Assembly (NCBI GenBank): GCA_038380795.1
Contig: CM076268.1
Span: 2,845,001-2,909,000, forward strand
Length of the DNA: 64,000 nucleotides
Source: Pyrocephalus nanus
Lineage: Eukaryota > Chordata > Aves > Passeriformes > Tyrannidae
Direction: 5' to 3'
Shown piece by piece: positions 35,172 to 48,740 of the stretch. Every line of letters starts with the position of its first letter. Position 1 is the stretch's first letter. Below the pieces are notes generated by a model. That model was given only the letters and a program-made list of their open reading frames with translations, was not told the origin of the DNA and did no database searches. The translations under genes and the position numbers were made by a program.

Positions 35172-35505
35172 TTCATAGGATCAGAGAAGAGGTCAGAAAG
35201 ACCTTTGAGATCACCAAGTCCAACTGTTTCCCCAGCACTGTCAAGTCCAGCACTAACCCCTGTCCCCAAGTGCCACATCCACGTGTTTACTGAACACTTC
35301 CAAGGATGGTGACTCCCCCACTGCCCTGGCCAGCCTGTTCCAATGCTTGACAACCCTTCCTGTGAAGAAATTTCCCCTGATCTCCAGACTAAACCTCCCT
35401 TGGCACAACTTGAGGCCATTTCCTCTCATCCTGTCCCTTGTTCCCTGGGAGCAGAGCCCGATCCCCCCCACATCCAGCTCCCTCCTCCCGTCAGGGAGTT
35501 GCAGG
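35172..35505 (-). mobile_element. CR1 LINE fragment, reverse orientation
   Basis: Begins with TCATAGGATCAGAGAA (reverse of the CR1 terminus), then the CCAAGTCCAACTGTTTCCCC block, CCACTGCCCTGGCCAGCCTG, and CTCATCCTGTCCCTTGTTCC. About 330 bases of the 3' region remain. Open frames here are remnants or chance. Confidence 0.95.
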
Positions 35506-38500
35506 CAAATGCCTTTCAGATGCAAATTTTCTTGCTCATGTAACACTGCAAGGATTTGCAAATTTAGGCTTCTGAAGCGAAAAAAATTTCTACAAACCCC
35601 TAAATAAAAAAACTTCCTCTTTGTCCAGATTAATCTTAATTATTAAGAGGAGGAAAGACACCATAGGGCTTGTAATGAAACCAAACTTCAGAATTCCTCA
35701 TGGCACCCCCCCATGCTAGAGATTTTTAGGGGAATTGCTGCTGCTTTTTGCACAGTGTATGATTTCCATATTGTTTGACGTGTTTTCACTTGACACCAGA
35801 TCAGCCAACAGGTTAAATATTGTGGTTCCAAAGTGCTAATTTAGCCCCGTTTGCAGGTTAGAATTTTAACATATTTGGAATTTTGATGAGACTCAAAGGC
35901 AGATTGCAATGTTTGAAGCAGCTGATTTTAGGTGCAGTTCAGCAATTAAGTTAATTTCTAGCTTTCTGATGCTGAGAAGGCCACTCAGTGCCAACAATAG
36001 CTTATTTTCTCGGGCCCAGATTGAGGAGCTGACTACAAACTTTCAAACGAACACGTGTGCTTGATTTGTCTATTTGTATTCAAGTTTACCTTTTCTGGTT
36101 GTCTGTAACACTACCCCACCTGCCCTATACAGCCTGTAGTGCTCAAACCTATTTGGAAAATCATGTGAATAGGGATTTGCATCATTACAATTTCCTTTCC
36201 ATTTAGGAAGCATCTGCTATATCTTTAAAAGTAACAGGTTTGAAGAGGCCACAGGCTGTGAAACAGACTAAACCATTATTAAAATGAAACAAAAACTTAA
36301 AAAAAAAAAAAAAAAAGCAAGCTAGCTGGACCTAATTCAACAGCAGTTTCAGCATTTTTTTTTTTTTTTACTCTTTTTACCTTGAAAAGGTTAAAAGCTT
36401 TTGGGTCCTTGTGGAAAATGTAATTGCATTTCAGCCTTGTTTATGTGTGAATCTAAAGAATACTGATAATCTGCCACGTGAAAAAGTTCGGTTCTTCTGC
36501 TAACAGGCAATCCTTCTTGTTCTTAACAGGTCTTTCTATTAAGTAAACAGTTAAGGCCTAATTGGAGCTTTTATCTGTACCATGTCACACTAACTGATCA
36601 ACCATTGCTGGCAGTCATATAAATGTTATTTTAAGTGCCTCAATTGTACAGATCCAAGCAGTACGAGGAACAAGGAGAAACCTCAGCTGCAATTTTTCTT
36701 CATAACAAATAAAAAGCAAAGTTCTATGAGGATGTTTTTGAGCAGGTTAAGTTGACAATATTATCCCTCTAACCTCCGTGCATATCATTTCCACGGGCAG
36801 CTGGGGGTTTTGTCAGGGGAATCGATTTATCCCAGGATGTTTCTCTCCCTAATTAGGTTCTCCCTTCTTTCAAAGGTGGGCAGCACCATCAGGATGCTGC
36901 TTCTTGGCTGTTTATCTCGGGGGAAAGCTCCAATGAAAGATGTTTCTGCCAGACTTGGTCTGTTAATCTGCCTACACGATCACCAAGAACCCTCCACCAC
37001 AAACAACATCTGACTTCCATGATTTTCCTGGAGTGGGATGCACACTCTCCTCCCCAGCTTCTCCCATCCTCTCCGTTTCTCTGCCCGAGTAACCAGCCTT
37101 GCAGGAAAAGAAAACAACCCCCCCTTGTAGGATTGTTTTAGGGAAGCAGGATATTTTGTTTGCTGATGTGTTTGTTTGCTTCACTTCCCAGCCATTGCCT
37201 GGAATTCTGACTTTGTCTTCTCCGGAGTGCCATTGCACACATCATCCCAAAAGGAAAGAAAAAGTGTAATTTCTTTCCAAAAACACTCAGCACTGGGTTG
37301 TTCTTGCTTCCAGTGGGAGCAGGGTTTAGCTGGGGCACAGTGAATCCCATCCCAGTGCATGTCACAAAACAAGGCTCAGGAAAAACTTGTGTTGCTTTTG
37401 AAAAAATTAATCACAGGCCCTTTGATTATTTTTACTTCTCTTCCCACATCCCCTGATCCCGAAATAGAAGCTTCCTTTTTCTGTGATAATATTGCTGTTC
37501 TGTATTGGTTGGGAGGCACAACAGAGTTGCTATCAGTGGGGTTATCATTAAAATCATTAGAAAACTGTGTTCCAGGTGTTTCAAATGTGATTTTGAGTCC
37601 TGCAGTTTTGAACACTGGGCTTGGGAGAAGAACCTGACTCCGAAACAGCGATTGCAGCCCTCTCTTTGAACTTCAGGCCTTTTAAAATCCTCTCCCACCT
37701 GGCACTTCCAAATTAATGGAGCTCTAGAAAACAGGGCACTGAACTCAAGGCAGAACTAAGTGTATTCCAGTCATGTGGAAGAAGGAAAGATGAATGCTGT
37801 CCTCGTGGTGCCCACCTCCCTAGCCCACTATCCCCATGGTCAGCAGCAGCTTGCAGTGTGGAGTGCACACAAAGTGCAAGGACACAGCCATCCCCCTGCC
37901 ATGGATACTCTTCCACCCCCTCACAGTTCAGAGATTTTGTGATCCAGAGGTGTTTTCCTGAAGTTTGAAAGCTAATTCCTCTCCCTACCCCAACCTCAGA
38001 ACCTGGACTGCTTGTCTTACCTCAGGGTCTGGATTTTCCTTCTGTCCTTCCCTGCCTGCACGAAGCGTGGAGAGCAGGCAGGATTTTGGGGGCTAACTTT
38101 GTTGACTTCAAGGAATTTAGTGCAGCTGCCAACCAGGATCATCTTGCAAGTTGAAAGGCAGAGTGTTTTCACCTGCATTACCAAGCAAAGGACATCCACG
38201 CCTGCCTTGGATGCAGAAAGCCTCTTGAAAAGGCCCTTGGAGATCAGGTACTGAACACAGGTGTTCCACCTGATGCTGTGGGGAGGGCATAAACCAGATC
38301 ACCTTTGCCTTGTATTGGTCTTTAGGACAAACCTGTGGTGATTTAAGCAAACAGGAGCTGGTGGCCATCCCTGTAGTTCTGAAGAATTTTATATTGATCT
38401 CCTCTTTCTGCCTCTGTTGGGATGTCACACCACCTCCCACAGCTGGGACTCAGGTAAAGTGTTTCAGTTCAGATCCTGCTTACAGGTGACCATCCCCAGC

Positions 38501-39671
38501 AGAGCTCCTGGGATTTACCCTGGACAAGGGTTCTCTAGAGGGTCCAAAGAGAGGCACTTCTTTCCTTTTGACCAAGATGAGAAGAAGCTGTCTGGAAAAA
38601 GGCTAACATTAGGCTAGGTGGAGTTAACAGATCACCTGGTAGTCCAGGAGTGGGGATCTCTGGGCCAGAGGAGCAGGCAGGACCATGGGAGTGTTCAGTG
38701 CAGGTCTTGCACCCACAGATCTGGTCCTATTTACAAAATACTGGGCTGATGGAACACGTGGGGTTGTAGCTTCGGTGCTTTTTCAGCCTGGTGATGGTAC
38801 TTCAGTCGTGTTTTTTTGGCAGTAATGCTGACCTGTGACTCAGGTTCCTTCAGGCACATCGACATTTGGACTCTGCTGCTGTGGCCAGAGCTCTGTTTCA
38901 GTGCCAGCATCTGCCCCGTGGTGGGGAATCACACGCATACAACCTTCCCAGCAAAGAAGAAATCAGTGGGAATACAGAGGTGCAAGGAAAAGCACACAAA
39001 CACACCTGAAAATCCTCATGACTCATCCTTCTTTTCCAAGGCCACTTTGAAAAGGGGATTTCTTTTCCTTCTCCAGATTATTGCGAGACCTGGGAGGTAT
39101 CCCCTTTCGGGGAGGCTGTCTGGCACTCGGACCATCACCCTGCTCCATTGTTTGCCGCAGCAGGATGAAACTTTTGTGCCCTTGGTTGAGCTCATGCCCT
39201 CGGGCCCCGAGCAGATCGTTCTTCCTGCAATTAGTATTCATGGTTAGCTGAGCAGAACTTCTACAAGACATCTTCCCTGCTTTGAAGGTTAAGTTACACG
39301 GTTTCAAAGTGGCCAGTGGAAAGATTCCCATATGAAGAAGATATCTGGGAATTTCCATTGTCCTCTTTTGTATTTAATGCTTGTGTTTCGTGTAGGATTT
39401 CCCTGCTATTTATTCAGTGCTTTCTAATTTAACACACAGTGAAGTGGGACAGCCAGTAAGAACAGTAAGTGTGGTTTTAAATTTTCCCACTGAATTTTAG
39501 TCTAGGTTTCCAATCTCTTTCTTGGATTTGGGAGAAGAGGTGGTATTTTTACTTCTTCAGAAAATTTGCACATGTTATTCTTAAAGTTTTTGAATTTCTG
39601 CAAATACAGCAAACATTTTATTTATATTAATTCAAAGCTTCTGCTTGTGTCTCCTATGAAACCTGTGAGGA
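35506..39671. other. Intergenic DNA without recognised genes
   Basis: AT-rich to about 36.8 kb, including A- and T-runs at 36299-36316 and 36356-36370, then more mixed composition. No exon or CR1 recognised. Confidence 0.55.
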
Positions 39672-40026
39672 AAAGAAGGCTCCAGGGAGACCTTAAAGCC
39701 CCTTCAAGTACCTAAAGAGGCTCCAAGAGAGCTGGAGAGGGACTTTGGACAAGGGCCTGGAGGGACAGGACAAGGGGTAATGGCTTCCCAGTGCCAGAGG
39801 GCAGGGATAGGTGGGATAGTGGGAAGGAATTTTTGGCTGTGAGGGTGGTGAGGGACTGACAGAGGTTGTCCAAGGAATCTGTGGCATCCTTGGGGCCATC
39901 CCTGAAAGTGTTCAATACCAGGTTGGATGGGGCTTGGAGAGACCTGGGATAGTGGAAGGTGTCCCTGCCTGTGGCAGGGGATGGAACAAGATGGTCTTTA
40001 AGGTCCAGACCATCCTGTGATTCTAA
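39672..40026 (+). mobile_element. CR1 LINE 3' fragment
   Basis: Shows GAAGGCTCCAGGGAGACC, GGCTCCAAGAGAGCTGGAGA, the GGGACAGGACAAGGGGTAAT block, GTTGGATGGGGCTTGGAGAG and the CCTGTGATTCTAAGA end. About 355 bases, relatively well preserved. Confidence 0.95.
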
Positions 40027-41039
40027 GATATTTGTTTTCCCTTCTTAATGCAAGTTTTATTTGGAAAAATTTATTTATCAACTTGGGATGACCTCCAGCT
40101 CCTGCAGGCAGCAGAGCACCCACTCTCTTCTTCAGGCCCTCAGCTCAGCAGCTTCCTGGGAGATTTTCCTGTACAGAAGTGTAGATTTTTTTTTTCTCTA
40201 CCCAAGTAGCTTGTGGATGGCCCAGTGAACATTGTTTGATGTGATGTACATCCATGCTGCTGTACACAAATATTAGACAAATGGTACCAAATGCTTCAAT
40301 GCTGGGCTGGAACCAGGAGATCCTTTGCCAACCAAAATTTTGCCATGATATCACAAGCCAACTTCTCTGTCCTTACTGTTTTTCACTCTGTTATTCACTG
40401 GTTGCTCTTACACCCTGCACTAGAAATAACTGCCTTTCAAAACCATCGCTTTTATTAGACCATTTGATCCTGGACTTCAAGCAATGGTTGAAATCAACAC
40501 TTATGGATTTCTCCTAAGAAATGCTGAATGATTTGGGTGTTCTTGGGGCTGACAAGAGCAATAACCATTGCTGGCAACACATCCTCATGGTTACAGTCAC
40601 TAGGTTTGGGAAAGGATCTCTAATTGTAAAACAATTTTTTGTTGCCATGCTTGAAATAATCTCTGAAATAAATAGTTTTAATGGATCAAATTATTGGGAT
40701 ATTTAATTTTGCCTGGGGCCTGACAGTGTGTAAATGACCCTCAAGAAAAGTTTGTTGCCTTAATAGATAAACTTATAAAAGGGGATTATTCTATTGGCCT
40801 GTGTGGTAAAGGCAAAAGGATGGATTACCTGGCAGGTTTTGAATGGAGAGGTTTGGAGTTCACTGTGACCAAAATATCAGTGAAAGTGTATCACAGGTGA
40901 TCACTTTTTCTAATGTAAATCATTTAACATCAGCAATTTTCCTCTGTTGCCAATGCCATTAGTTATTTTAGAGGTAAAAAAAAAAAAAAAAAAAGGATGT
41001 TTCACTTGCCTTTTTTTTTTTTTTTAAATTTTGCTGGCT
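40027..41039. other. Intergenic DNA
   Basis: No gene or transposon recognised. Ends with paired A- and T-runs (about 40977-40995 and 41012-41025) that can pair with each other. Confidence 0.55.
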
Positions 41040-41560
41040 ACCCATAGCTTAACTTAATGATTTGTATAAGTGATAGTAATTGCTGAAACTACAGTTGAGT
41101 ATTATTAGCTATAAAATGAACATGGTTATATGTCCAACACAACTAGCAAGGAACAGAAATGCAGTTGTATCCAAGAGAAAATAATTACAGCAATAATCAG
41201 TGTAATTCATGATAATGGCTGAATTGAATTTCACACCATAGCTCCAAGCACTTACATTTAATGAATGTAGTTTGTGCTTGTTTACTAAAAAGGTTTTTAG
41301 CAGAAAATCGATAATGTAACTTCAGTGTTTCTAATTGCAAATGCAATTTTTTTAAAAAAAGTAGCGGTTCAATAAGGATTTTGTGGGGAAAATTAAGGTA
41401 TGTGAGTGCAGCAAATGCTGTTACTTTAATTAGGCTACCTGTACATTAGTGGTCTAGTCCCTTAATATTTATTTATTACTACATATTGATTAAAATTGGT
41501 TTGCATTCCATTTTTAAGACCAGCTAATGTAATGAACACTGAAACTTTTCAGTAAGCGCT
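41040..41560. promoter_or_regulatory. Candidate conserved non-coding element
   Basis: AT-rich, repeat-free block with clustered homeodomain-like words (AAAATAATTACAGC, CAGTGTAATTCATGATAATG, TTTAATTAGGC) and no reading frame. Placed between CR1 copies but free of them. Confidence 0.35.
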
Positions 41561-42211
41561 GGCTGTGACTAAGCATATCACTTTATAATGGGACTGTCCT
41601 CACAAAGAGCTGGTTTTACCCTAAAAGCAACATCACACAGGCAAGGAAACACAGGCTGGTCTACAGAGGTGCTTTCTACATGGTGAATTCCAAGGAGTTG
41701 CTGGTCCTTCCCGTGGAATAGCAGAATAAAATAAAGTGATTGGTGCCTGGGGTGGGGGGGGTAAGAGTATAATTATAATTGCTTAATTGGCCCGAGCGTA
41801 TTCTTGGCCTCATTTGTGGTGAGGAAAACTGCTGGTTTTTAACATGACCAGGAAGCTGAGGAATTCAATGCCCAAATGAAGTTTTCAGTTCCTCAGCCTC
41901 ATGATCCGGGCTGTGCTCTCCTGGAGCCTCAGAGCGAGCAGGTTGGAGGTGAGTGTTATTAAGATACACAACTCTCACAAGAATAACCATAAATAATCCT
42001 GGAGACAGATTTGTAAGAATAAACCCCACAGGCCTACTTTTACTATAGTTAGTAGTAATCTTCAAATCTCTGAACTCAGACAATGACACGTGTCAGGCTG
42101 GGGAGTGCAGAGGAGGTAGGACTGAAGGCAGAGCACTTAGGAAACAAAAGGGAGAAGGAGCTCTCAGAGGTGGGTTTTCTGGAGATCAGCAACATGCAAA
42201 CACAAGTGGCT

Positions 42212-42297
42212 CTTTTTTGTTGTTGTTGTTTTTGTTTGCTTTTTTTTTTGTTTATTTGTTTGTGGTTTTTTGTTTTGTTTTTGTTTGGGTTTTTTTG
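42212..42297. repeat. T/G-rich low-complexity repeat
   Basis: Irregular (TTG)n, (TTTG)n and T-run sequence. Confidence 0.9.
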
Positions 42298-42432
42298 CAT
42301 TTCTGAGGACGTGGGGAAGAACTGTGAATCCCTCCTGAACTTTCTCCTACAAGTCATTGAAACACCTTTATAGACTGCAGGGATGGCTTTCCATGTGTTA
42401 AAAATCACGGCTAGGGGAGAGGTTTTGTCTTA

Positions 42433-42520
42433 AAATCAGAATGGTTATGGTTCAGTGGGACCTTTAAAAGTCATCTGGTCCAATCTCCCTGACACGAGCA
42501 GGGACATCTTCACACTGATG
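42433..42520 (-). mobile_element. CR1 LINE 3' end fragment, reverse orientation
   Basis: AATCAGAATGGTTATGGTTC is followed by GGGACCTTTAAAAGTCATCT, GGTCCAATCTCCC and GAGCAGGGACATCTTCA, the reverse complement of the CR1 3' end. Only about 90 bases remain. Confidence 0.85.
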
Positions 42521-42699
42521 GGAAGAAAGCCATTAAGTCACAGATCTTCCAAACCCAAGGTGATATTCCAGCTGGAGGGATGTCAGTGCCCAACCAACAG
42601 CAATAATACTGCAACTGGAACTTAACTGTGGCAGCAAATTAGGTGCAGTTCACCAGGAAAATATTCAGCGTGAGGGTTTAAAAAAAAAAATAAACCCGT

Positions 42700-43130
42700 C
42701 TGGCTGAAGATTTGTGCCCTGATTATTTTCTGCAGCTTCCTGCCCCCGGCGCTAGAACCGGCGTTGCATTTTCTGCTGGGGTTCAGGAAGGCATTTTACT
42801 CTACAAAAACAACTAGCTCCTTTCCAACCAATGATTACTTGTAATTATGCTTTCCCCTGCTATTATTCTAATAGACTGTCATGCTGCACAGAGGAGGCGT
42901 TTGGAGGCTGCTTTTATGGATGGACTGTTGGAACACTTAATATAGCTCTATTTTTGAATTATCAGGTTCTATCCTTTTGAAGTCTGTGTTAGTGGAACTC
43001 CTATTTATGAAATGTGCTGTGCTTAAAGGTTTGCTATTGATGAAGAGGTCCAACAGAGGCCTTTATCGTAAGTACCGTAGCATTCTCCCCGAGAAATAAA
43101 TAGCCTTGCTAAAAGGTATGTTGTGTACCA
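42700..43130. promoter_or_regulatory. Candidate conserved non-coding element
   Basis: A block retaining CpGs (GGCGCTAGAACCGGCGTTGC around 42748) beside AT-rich motifs such as CCAATGATTACTTGTAATTA and a MEF2-like CTATTTTTGA. It has no repeat or ORF of note. Confidence 0.38.
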
Positions 43131-44149
43131 AGGTTGCAAATTATCAGCCAAGCACCTTATAACTGTATACTTCAAAAATACCTTTCTGCTTTCTGTTTGT
43201 TCTCCTTTTCCACAACATGAGCAGTGGCTTTAAAAACCCAGAAGGAAAAAGAAAAACCCCGGAAACAAAACCCCCCCAGCTCTTTAATTGGGCTGGATGT
43301 GCTCAGTGGAACTCTTTAATGTACATATATACCTTGGCAGAAGGTGCTCTTTAGAGGTGTGTCATTCTCTGCATACTGTGAGTTTTGAGGGAGTTTTCAG
43401 CTCCCACTCACTCCAGTTGCTGATTTATTGCAGAATTCCATCACTGTGGCAGCCACACCAACGCCTCCAAAGCTTTGGGCTGAGCATTACTGCCCAATTA
43501 TTTAGCAAATGGTGATGAGAGCCACGTCATGCATACGGAAAGAAAGACAAAGAAATTGGACCTTTTCACTCTCTAAATGTTTAATAGTCAAAGTCCAGGT
43601 AGGAGGGATCTTTGCACTTTCATTTTCCTTTTGGGTTGAAATTCCTAGGAGTTCAGTCATGCAAGATACTGCCTGTTCTTCCTGCCTTTTGAAATAGGCT
43701 CCTAAACCCTCTCTTTAATTCTGTCATTTGCCATTGCTTCATACCTTCACCTCTTTGGACCCAAAGCCAAAGTGCGCTGATGGTTTGACGTGATATACAT
43801 TGATTTCTCCATCTGCTGCAGTTGGCTCCTGGTTCAAGACCAGAATAAACAAGAAGAATGCTGTGTCAATAGAATTTATTTCAAAAATTAAACGGAAATA
43901 TTAATTTTTCATTATTTACTTTTCCATTACCAAAACACATCGACTTCTGTGGAAGGTACATCCACACACATCTTTTCTCTTCTTGGGAGCTCCTTTTTAG
44001 GCTGCCTTTGCAGACCTGGAGTATCAGGACTGGAGAACAGAGTTCCCAGTGTGCTCCTGGACCTGGGACTGGTAAGACATCCAGAATGCTGGGATGTGTC
44101 CCACTGAGTGGGGTGATCCTGAGAGTGAAAAGTGGAGGGGCCATGGCAA
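43131..44149. other. Intergenic DNA without recognised features
   Basis: Mixed sequence between a CNE-like block and a CR1 copy. No gene recognised. Confidence 0.5.
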
Positions 44150-44583
44150 GCAGGTGGTCAAGAGTCTGGAGGACAAGTGGCTGAGGGAGCTGGGGGGGCT
44201 CAGCCTAGAGAAAAGGATGCTCGGGGGGGACCTTCTCACTCTCTACAACTCCCTGAAAGGTTGGAGCCAGGTGGGAATCAATCCCTTCTCCACAGTAACA
44301 AGTACTAGGACAAGAAGAAACGGCCTCAAGTTGCACCAGGGGAGGTTTAGATTAGGTTTTAGGGAAGAATTCCTCACAGAAAGTAAATCAAGCATCAGAA
44401 CAGTCTGCCCAGGGCAGTGGTGGAGTCACTGTCCCTGGAGAGATTTAAAAGCCATGCAGTTGTGGTGCTTGGGGACACACATAGGTTAGTGGTGGGCTTG
44501 GCCGTGCTGGGTTCATGGTTGGACTCGGTGACCTTGGGGGGCTTTCACAACCTAAACCATTCTGCAACTCTATGATCCTATGA
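44150..44583 (+). mobile_element. CR1 LINE 3' fragment, the longest in the window
   Basis: Runs from the GAGCTGGGGGGGCTCAGCCT block through CTCTACAACTCCCTGAAAGG, ACGGCCTCAAGTTGCACCAG, the GGAGGTTTAGATTAGG block, GGTTGGACTCGGTGACCTTG and the terminal TCTATGATCCTATGA. About 430 bases with intact 3' end. Confidence 0.97.
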
Positions 44584-44859
44584 CAAGAGCAACCCAGAGG
44601 AAAGGAGCAAGTGCAAATGTAGTGGATGGTGCCCCGTGGAAGGGGGTGGTTTTTACATTTAACACAGCAAACAAGGCAGGCCTTGCTCTGAAGTGTTTAT
44701 CTGGAGTTTCTCGTTTGGAGCCGCAATGCATCAGAACCTCGGCTTTGCACTCCCACATTCATCTGTGCTCCCGTATTCCGCTGTTCCCGATAGCTTTCCC
44801 CTTAAGCCTGTCTATTTGCCCGCAGATTTGACAGATGACAGCTACTCTTTTTGGATGTT

Positions 44860-45300
44860 AGATGGCGTTTGTAGGGCTATGATGCCAGGAGCGTTCTGAG
44901 CGCTGGTGTTGCATATTTATTGATCTCCATATTCCCAATAATCTGATGCACGTCACATTTGACAACATTATGTGGAGAGGTCAGCTGTATGGGGCTAATG
45001 AAACTGTTTCAAAGATGGATGTTGTTTTCCACAACATTAACCTTGCAAATAGCTGTCACTAGTGCATTTCACTATGGGGCTTGGCGTTTGAGAACCTCCC
45101 TTTTTTTATTGTTGATGTTAACATTAAACAAAACCTGGAGCCATTAAATCTCAGTATTTATATACAATAGAAAACATGGACGACGTGGCATCACTCCAAA
45201 TGAAAATCTTATTAACAGCACACGGTGCTTGTGGCAAAGTCCCCAACAATCTGAAAATTGGTTTGGCTGTCTGAAATGTTTGACAGATTAGCTAAGGATG
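44860..45300. promoter_or_regulatory. Candidate conserved non-coding element
   Basis: Repeat-free block with CATATTTATTGATCTCCATA, CCCAATAATCTGATGCACG, GGGGCTAATGAAACTG and scattered CpGs (GAGCGTTCTGAGCGC). No reading frame. Immediately follows a CR1 copy. Confidence 0.35.
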
Positions 45301-48300
45301 ATGTAAAAGGACTGAACAGGGAACAGCTGAATTCTAAGGATTAAAGTGGCAAATAGAAACCCCTGATGTAATCAAAAAGCGCATTGCACTTTCATATTTT
45401 ACTGCATTATTACTCTGCTCACCAGGAGCTTAATACATCCAGGGCAATATAAAATTTAGATTACTTTTTTATTTTAAAATTATTTCCCTAGCACGTGGGA
45501 TGTTACGAGGAAGCACTCAGTTTCTGAAGAGGTCTCCTGAAGTTCTTTTTGCCTTAAAAAACACTGTTATGGTGATTTAAATATTTAATTGTAGGTTTTC
45601 TGCTGCCCTGCTGAGGCACTTCAAAACAGGAGTCTTAAGGGCGATAAAAATAATCCTTGGAGGCCCCTTTTCCACATTACAGTGTTTGAGAACAGTTGTA
45701 GTAACTCTTTCTCGATGTCATACTGCAAGTTTTGTAATGTAAAATTTGCACATACTTTACAAAGCACAACTCCAAATATGATTTTGATAGGCAAGCAGTT
45801 TAGAAATGCTTGTGTTGGCCATCTGAGCTGTGAAGTACCACATATATTTACAGCCTCTTCTGGGACTTCAGTGCCTTTTAAGTGAGAAGGAAAGAAAACC
45901 AAACACCCAACCTTTCCTGCTCTGGAAAGGCATGATTGCATTTTAATATTTTAAAGTGTAGTGGGCAAATTCTAATATAAGGCCTATTCACAAAGGCTGG
46001 GAGTCTGACCCAAGCACAGAGGCGAGTAAAGGTCAGATGGCCATGGTAAGATCAGCTGAACGTGCCCTCACAAGGTTGTGAAGGTGATTTCAGCTGGAGC
46101 TGTGGCACTGTCTCAGTGGAAGGCTGCTCTGCTGCCTGCCCTGCTCACCAGCTGTTGGTGCAGCCCTCAAACATCAGGCAGTAGTTTTGTTATTTAAACT
46201 CGCTTTTACGAAGTCATGAAGGTTCATCCAGGCTCTCCTCGTAGGCATCTCCCAGCTGAGCTTCATGAGCTTCAGATCATGCCCAAATTAAAGGGTAAAA
46301 ATGATCAGCTGAGAAGGATAAGACATAAGAGACTTTTTAAAAAGTGCTGTCTAGAATGAACTTATAATAAGCTGTGATTCCTTTAACTTATTGCAACTGT
46401 CCAGAAGTGTTAAATAGTGACTCCAACCTTGCACCTGGACTGTCTGAGCACTTGGAGGGGAGACAGGAGGCTTTGGGGGGCAGCAAAAGGGCCAGGCTGA
46501 GAGCTGCTGCTGCCTGGAGGTGTCTTGTGACTATAAATCCAGAATGGCTAGGGAGGATGCTTGATTTTGAAACCAAAAAGCCAATGAAGTGGCAATGACT
46601 CCAGTAAACTACAGGACTGTTTTTCTCTGTAGAAACTTCCAGAGAACATGTTTTTAAGGCTGATTTTGAGAAATTTCTCAAGATATGGTCAGAAAGGAAG
46701 AGGAATGCCCTTTTAATTTCATTTTTATTTTACAGCACATGTTCCAACACGGAATTTGCTTCCTAAAACTTTGTTAAGAATGCAAATATTCACAAGCCAT
46801 AAAAAGAAGGTGTCTTCCCTCAGTTTCTGGCAGTTTCTTTGGTGTCTGCATTATTTATTTAGTGACTTAGTATAAGGTCATGGAGAGTTTCTCCAGAAGT
46901 AGAATCTAATGCCAAGTGAACATTGTAGGGGGAGTTAAAACAGATGATTTATATTTATAACATCACTTAGTAATGCTGAACATTGTTAACTGAAAAAAAA
47001 CACCTTCCTGTAATAATTCTCAGGTTGTGCAGTGTCATTATCACATAGGGCTGTGCAAAAATGCAATAAATACACTTCTACAACATGATTTCCAATATTG
47101 CTAAGCTCACATACTATAAAATATTAAGTGCTCACCAAAAATGAATCAACAGGAAAAAAAAAAAAAAGCCCTTTTACTCTAAAAGCTAATTAACTGTGAG
47201 TTCTTTTTATTTGTCTTGTGGGTTTAAAGCCCTCAGACCTCATTTTCAAGCTGGTTTCTGAATCCAGGAGAGTTAGTTTATTTTTTAAAGAAAACAGGGA
47301 GAGGTCAGCAGAGCCTCTCACAAGTACGAAGGCTCCAGGAGCTCTGACTTTAAGATTTTGAGTGGTTATGACACAAACAGGTTTAACCATCTGCAACACT
47401 TTGAGATTTTTAAAAATGCATAATAATTTAAAAGATATTAAATTAATGGATGGGTTTCCTTGGTGTAAAAATATACATTTCTGTACTTGGAGGCATGATG
47501 CTCCTACAATGATGAATCTATCTGATGTTTTGAGTCCTGAGATTTGGATCAAGGACCACAGGTTTTTGCTTGGCTTTGCCTTTATGACCTGGGATATTTT
47601 TTTCCCCCCTCCTTATTTTCTGGGAGGGACAAATTCCACAGCTTGCTGCTGGAGCCTGGATGTGCACAGTTTGGGCAGGGTGGCTGTGCTGCCAAGAGCA
47701 CAGGAAGGTAGGGCTTGGCCAGAATTGCTGCTCAGATGTGAAGGATCAGGTCTCTGCTTTCAGATGGGTCATTTGGCCTTGGCTGCCACCTGGAGCAAGG
47801 CTGGGAGTTGTATCTGTGCCTATAATAAGGTGCTGTAATGCTCTGCCACTTCATCCCTAAAGACTGAGAAATGCCTCACCTTAATGCCACTAATGTCTTC
47901 AAAATAGTGCTTAATTGGGACTTCAGGGGTGGAATGAGTCTAGTTCTAGACCTCTGGACAGAATCAAATTTATTCCTTAGGGAAGCTCATCTTTGCCTCA
48001 GAACTGCAAAGTGCTGTGCACTCTACCCTGATTGTTCAGTAACTTGCAGAAATGAGCCCATATAAAGCATTAAAGAACTTCAGAGCCCCGTGTTTGATTG
48101 CATGGAGTTAGAGAGAGAGGAGAGATGTGAATAGCAGCCACAGGACCCAGGCCACAGCCCTGAATTAATGGGAATCTCTAGGCAGAAGCTTCTTCCTGCT
48201 GGGAGAAGTGGAGGTGCTGCTGGGGTGAGAATCACAGGATCTGTACCAGAGTCCTTGAGACTCAGAAATAATAATTGTCCATAAAGGCAGGATTCGTTAG

Positions 48301-48549
48301 TAACTTGTCTAAAAAATGAGGTGGGAACTGCTATTTATGCTCAAGCATAACTGTGTGAATCCTGCTCTTTGCAATTTCTCCTTGGCATCATCTCAAGGAT
48401 GCCAATCTGATACCCATTCATGGATGCTCAGATCTGCTGGGTGCTTTTCTCCTGGGCCCTGGCTCAAGGATCAGGGCTTGGCAGTCAGGTGAGAGCACAG
48501 GTTGATTCCATCTCTAATGGAAGATGTTCTCACTTCACAGTGTGCCAGG
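45301..48549. other. Intergenic DNA without recognised features
   Basis: No gene, RNA gene or transposon recognised. Includes an A-run at 47153-47167. Confidence 0.5.
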
Positions 48550-48740
48550 AAATCAGGACTGGATTAGATTTTAGGAAAAATGTCTTCACTGAAGGGGTTG
48601 TCGTGCATTTAGAACAGGGCAGTGTCAGAGTCTCCATTCCTGAAGGGATTAAAGAGCTCTGTAGATGTGTCACTTGGGGACATGGGTTAGTGGTGGGCTT
48701 GGCAGTGCTGGGGGAATGGTTGGACTTGGTGAGGGATTTT
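48550..48740 (+). mobile_element. Diverged CR1 LINE fragment
   Basis: TTAGGAAAAATGTCTTCACT, GAAGGGGTTGTCGTGCATT, then CTTGGGGACATGGGTTAGTG and GGTTGGACTTGGTGAGGGAT match the CR1 3' region. The terminal short repeat is missing. A longer open frame (48420-49019) crosses it and is not a gene. Confidence 0.88.
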
